Shown piece by piece: positions 61,001 through 64,000 of a stretch of 64,000 bases of DNA. This stretch comes from Hippophae tibetana (lineage: Eukaryota; Streptophyta; Magnoliopsida; Rosales; Elaeagnaceae). Location: positions 34,204,802 through 34,268,801 of the forward strand of contig CM072807.1 of assembly GCA_037013495.1 (NCBI GenBank), read 5' to 3'. A program made the translations under genes and the position numbers. Each line of letters starts with the position of its first letter. Within the stretch, counting starts at the first letter, position 1. Under the pieces are notes generated by a model. It saw only the letters and a program-made list of their open reading frames with translations. It was not told where the DNA came from and made no database searches.

Positions 61001-62328
61001 TTTATCAATAAGGTATTTACTGTTTCTACAACTATCAAATCTATTAATAAATTTTATATACTTTATTCACCTTAAAGATTTCATTGATATAAGTTTCAAG
61101 TAGCCATATTTAGTGGTAGATATGCTTATAGATGAGTAAAATTAAAAAGTTCATATTTTGATGGTTATCTTAGTAAAACTATCATTCTCTTAATATGTGT
61201 TCCTTTTTTTTAATATTTACATATATATTAGTAAATTTCATCTAATTAGATGATATTTTTATTATATTTTTTATATCTATATATTAATGAAATATTTTTC
61301 ACTTTGATAAAAAAATACTAAATATTCTTTTTCAAGTAGTAAAACATCTAGACACACTCTTACTCAGCCCGAATAATAGAAAATAATACATACTTCTTTC
61401 TCTTGTATGCTAGACACAACCATATGTGCATACTTAACTCATGTTTTTTAAGTATCTAAAAAAACACTATGTGATAATAGATTAGTATCTTCTATTTATT
61501 TATTTTTACTAATTTATATTATTTTTATATCTTAATCATCTACTTTTATATCCAATACTTTTGATGGGTTTAAGTTATTAGTAAAAAATAATATTTAACT
61601 CTGATAGATAAAAATAAAAACAAAGCTTTACTATTATTATTTTTAAGAAAAAATCCTTTTTTTTTTCAAATGTGACAATATTATTGATATAATTAGACAT
61701 ACATAATTATATTCAATAAAAAACTATCACTATGATTAAATATGCATTATTTTTAAATGCCTTAAAATCAAAACTTTATTCAACTCCACAATTTGACATT
61801 TTTAAATGCCTTAAAATCAAAACTTTATTCAACTCCACAATTTGACATGTGACGTGTTAGTTTTTCATTCGCTTGATTTCAACACCTTTTACGGGAACTG
61901 TAGATTTTTTTCCTTGTAATTTATGTTTGGTTTGCAGTGAATCAAAAAGAAAAAGTATTAAAAAAAATATAACTATGGAAAGCACTAATGAATGTGACGA
62001 AAGAAATGCTACAAAAAACAAGATAACATAAAAAGATATGGTAGTGAACAGACAGACATCTTACTACTATCTAATATATCAATATCTTAGCCAACAAAAA
62101 AAACTACTATATCAATAAATCATCACATACTTACATAGTTACATTTACCTCAACAAGGCTGTTCCAGCGAAAAATGATATATTTTTGTTCCTACTTAATG
62201 GCCAGCAAATAGATTATTAAGCAGCCCCCAAAAGCACTTCTAGGAATGAAAATGGCAGTACATACCATCGCATAAGGTGCCCATTTCCAATTCATTCCTT
62301 CAGCTTCAGCTTAGCCTATCAGCAGCTA
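58031..62328. other. AT-rich region, no gene recognised
   Basis: Dominated by A/T runs. A patch with more balanced composition at 59520-59720 gives no recognisable protein. 60730-60850 is pyrimidine-rich. A 49 bp tandem duplication lies at 61750-61848. No transposon ends found. Confidence 0.5.
61750..61848 (+). repeat. 49 bp perfect tandem duplication
   Basis: Two copies of a unit that starts TTTTTAAATGCCTTAAAATC and ends CAATTTGACA. I see no mismatch between them, so it is recent or an assembly effect. Confidence 0.9.
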
Positions 62329-63004
62329 TCACTTCGATGCACTCAAGTTTTTCCCTTCAAAGAATTCACGTAACATCCGCTCAAGATCTTCTGCCGTGTA
62401 TTTAATGTACTTCTGAGTCGTCTTCCCATTCTCAACATGAGGCCTTCCAAACAAACATCACGTATATACATTGAACTTTTGTTATAGACCATGTCATAGA
62501 ACATGGATCTGTTCCATGCAATCTGTACATGCATGCATGAAGAAAATTAAGTTGATCGTTACTAAATATACAGTGGATAAAATAAAAATGTCCATAGATA
62601 AGGAAACACACCCAAATCGTTTTACAAAAGATCTGTAGGCGGGCAATAAGACTTCAGCAACTGCAAGCCTTAGTGACTCACGCAACTCAGTGTCAGGAAC
62701 TGTCCACTGAAATTGTTTTTGGTGAATCTCCTCAAATTGCATATTGAATATCTTGAACCTGATAAGCAGAGACACTAGTCCAGCTAAGTTGATAGATAGC
62801 ACAACTAATGCTTCAATCAAAACAATATAAAACTAATGAATCAATCAAAAGACTATCCAAGTAGATGCAGGTGTTTGGTACGATTCAAGATAATAACCTG
62901 TCTTTAACCAAAGCTCTTGAAACCCCGCTGCTGTTTACACCATCACTACCTACCCCACTACCCCCAGATGAGGTTAACCCTTGAATAGATAGACACTGCA
63001 ATAT
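62329..63004 (-). pseudogene. EXO70 exocyst subunit, last three exons only
   Basis: EXO70 is the exocyst subunit that tethers secretory vesicles at the plasma membrane. Exons on the minus strand are 62898-63004 (ILQCLSIQGLTSSGG to SGVSRALVKDR), 62612-62758 (FKIFNMQFEEIHQKQ, QWTVPDTELRESLRL, LLPAYRSFVKRFG) and about 62329-62441 (PHVENGKTTQKYIKYTAEDL to EFFEGKNLSASK, stop). Splice sites are GT-AG with matching phases (AG/G for Arg, GG/G for Gly). These are the final roughly 120 residues of the family. Several introns here suit the EXO70A clade, since most other EXO70 genes have few. Upstream exons are absent: within 200 bp unrelated calreticulin-like sequence begins. It is therefore a fragment, although no stop lies within the exons. 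Confidence 0.8.
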
Positions 63005-63389
63005 CTGCCAAGATGAAAAACACAAAATATTGAAAGGTGGAAACAAAGTCCCTGACAAAATCAATATTGTAGGGTGAATGTAAAAGTGAATTAACAATCA
63101 AACGAAAATGTTAATTTTAGATAGATAGACGTATAAAATTTTAGAGAATTTTAGAGAAAGTACAGTGTCTGCACACATCCCTGATAAAAGTATGACAAAG
63201 TAGAACGAAGAGTGTCATTCCTTGAACTCTCTAAGGGCTCTTGGATCATCTTATTCTGAAGTTGTTGAAGAAACAAAAATTGGTTCTACAGAGTGGCACT
63301 TTATATCCAACACCCTCAGAAATGATTCAGTTGTACTGAGATCACAAACAACTCTCTTTGCATCGGCGTTCCATGCTTTAATACTACCA

Positions 63390-63500
63390 TCACCATCTTC
63401 CTCATCATCCCAATCTTCAGGCTACTTAGCAACAGGATCAGTAATCATTTTTGGGATGTCATCATATACCAAGCTTAGATCCATAAACCTTCGGAATGCA
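63390..63500 (-). pseudogene. calreticulin P-domain-like fragment
   Basis: The minus strand reads YDDIPKMITDPVAK, a TAG stop, then PEDWDDEEDG. This matches the acidic P-domain repeat of calreticulin, an ER calcium-binding chaperone. After that the frame continues with AWNADAKRVVCDLSTTESF and LRVLDIKCHSVEPIFV, which is not calreticulin and which I do not recognise. Only about 25-35 residues are assignable. Confidence 0.55.
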
Positions 63501-63549
63501 GATTGAGTGGGAGTGTTGAACGTTAACCCTTAATTCAAGGAAAAAATTG

Positions 63550-63681
63550 AAGGCAAGATGATCTCCCTCAACTATGTCCATCTAGACAACAAGTAGCAGA
63601 TATCTTAACCAAAGCTTTGTTTCTGAGAGTTAAGTGTAGCACTTGGTTTGAAAAACATATATCGCCTAGTTTGAGGGGGAG
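63550..63681 (+). pseudogene. pol: C-terminal end of a copia pol
   Basis: The frame reads SRQQVADILTKALFLRVK and HISPSLRGSVGN, the typical last residues of copia RNase H. TTTGAGGGGGAG (63670-63681) is the polypurine tract directly before the LTR. Nothing upstream of about 63550 belongs to it, so the element is truncated at its 5' side by the junction with the calreticulin-like fragment. Confidence 0.75.
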
Positions 63682-64000
63682 TGTAGGAAATCAATCTAGG
63701 CGTATAATTGATTCCTAAGCAGCCCCTGATTTTCAGGAAGTAGTTTCCTGATTTTCAAGAAGAAATTTCCTGATTTTCAGGGTGGAATCAGCCCCTGTTT
63801 TTAGGAGGTTAGTTTCTTGATTTTCAGAATGACTTTCAGCTTTATTTCTAGCTCAATTTTCAGCTTTGTTTTCCACTTTGTATTAGTGTATCCCAGTTGT
63901 ATTTTAGTGTATCACAGCTGTGTATTTTAGTTATAACATTAGTTTATATATATGATCTGTATCAGAGAATGAGAGATAGAAGAAAAGAATAAGAAGAATA
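63682..64000 (+). repeat. copia 3' LTR, cut by the window end
   Basis: It begins TGTAGGAAATCAATC after the polypurine tract. It contains three or four short repeats of CCTGATTTTCAGGAAG at 63725-63790, and an A/G-rich end (GAGAGATAGAAGAAAAGAAT) typical of copia U5. The LTR end lies outside the window. Confidence 0.75.

Noticed and set aside
63222-63506. 94-codon plus-strand frame
   Set aside because: Shadow of the minus-strand calreticulin-like reading, which carries the recognisable motif.
1-64000. CRISPR arrays, rRNA, tRNA genes
   Set aside because: No regularly spaced short repeats with unique spacers and no rRNA-like stretch were seen. I did not find a tRNA cloverleaf by eye; a covariance-model scan would be needed to exclude one.

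Overview
This 64 kb window is nuclear DNA of a flowering plant, almost certainly a eudicot. The evidence is a spliced SMAX1-LIKE (SMXL) gene with GT-AG introns, plant-type LTR retrotransposons, CACTA, hAT-MITE and TRIM elements, very high AT content, and long (TAA)n and (TA)n runs. I cannot name the species. Gene density is very low: one convincing host gene (SMXL3/4/5-like, 25874-28750, +) and one 3' fragment of an EXO70-type exocyst gene (62329-63004, -) next to a short calreticulin-like scrap. Nearly everything else is transposon sequence in various states of decay.

Layout. 1-5170: unassigned degenerate sequence. 5176-9657 (-): an LTR element of 'family A' with a 5 bp target duplication (TCTAG), one full LTR, a non-coding interior and a truncated second LTR. 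9706-15512: two LTRs of 'family C' facing each other, each interrupted by a solo LTR with its own perfect 5 bp duplication: family D at 10046-11563 (GGCAT) and family A at 13242-15091 (CCATG). 15513-18100: family C interior, satellites and a miniature TRIM retrotransposon. 18461-23323 (-): a decayed Ty1/copia element whose 5' LTR runs into a 380 bp (TAA/TGA)n tract. 25769-28750: SMXL promoter and gene. 31104-37943 (-): a decayed CACTA (En/Spm) element with tnp2, DUF4218, DUF4216, Transposase_24-like and Ulp1-like regions, plus a 327 bp foldback. 37944-40146 (-): a truncated family A LTR fused on one side to tnp2 and on the other to a copia gag/protease fragment. 40177-42935: family B LTR. 43270-43490: possible LINE zf-RVT scrap. 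44380-46356 and 51950-52876: CACTA-like subterminal arrays and ends. 47077-47400: hAT-type MITE. 49022-51634: two family A LTRs head to tail. 52885-55900: transposon-domain fragment and family B LTR plus interior. 56659-58030: second family D LTR. 58030-62328: AT-rich, nothing recognised. 62329-64000: EXO70 and calreticulin fragments, then the 3' end of another copia element (+) running off the window.

The genes do not form a pathway. SMXL proteins are EAR-motif transcriptional co-repressors; the SMXL3/4/5 clade acts in phloem formation and lacks the strigolactone/karrikin degron. The most interesting signals are in the LTRs: family A carries a palindromic bZIP-type site and a G-box upstream of its TATA box, a CpG-rich hypervariable block, and a long U5 with repeated small hairpins. 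LTR family letters (A-D) are local names defined only by similarity inside this window. I see no evidence for a wholly new biological system; the findings are structural and regulatory oddities worth testing.
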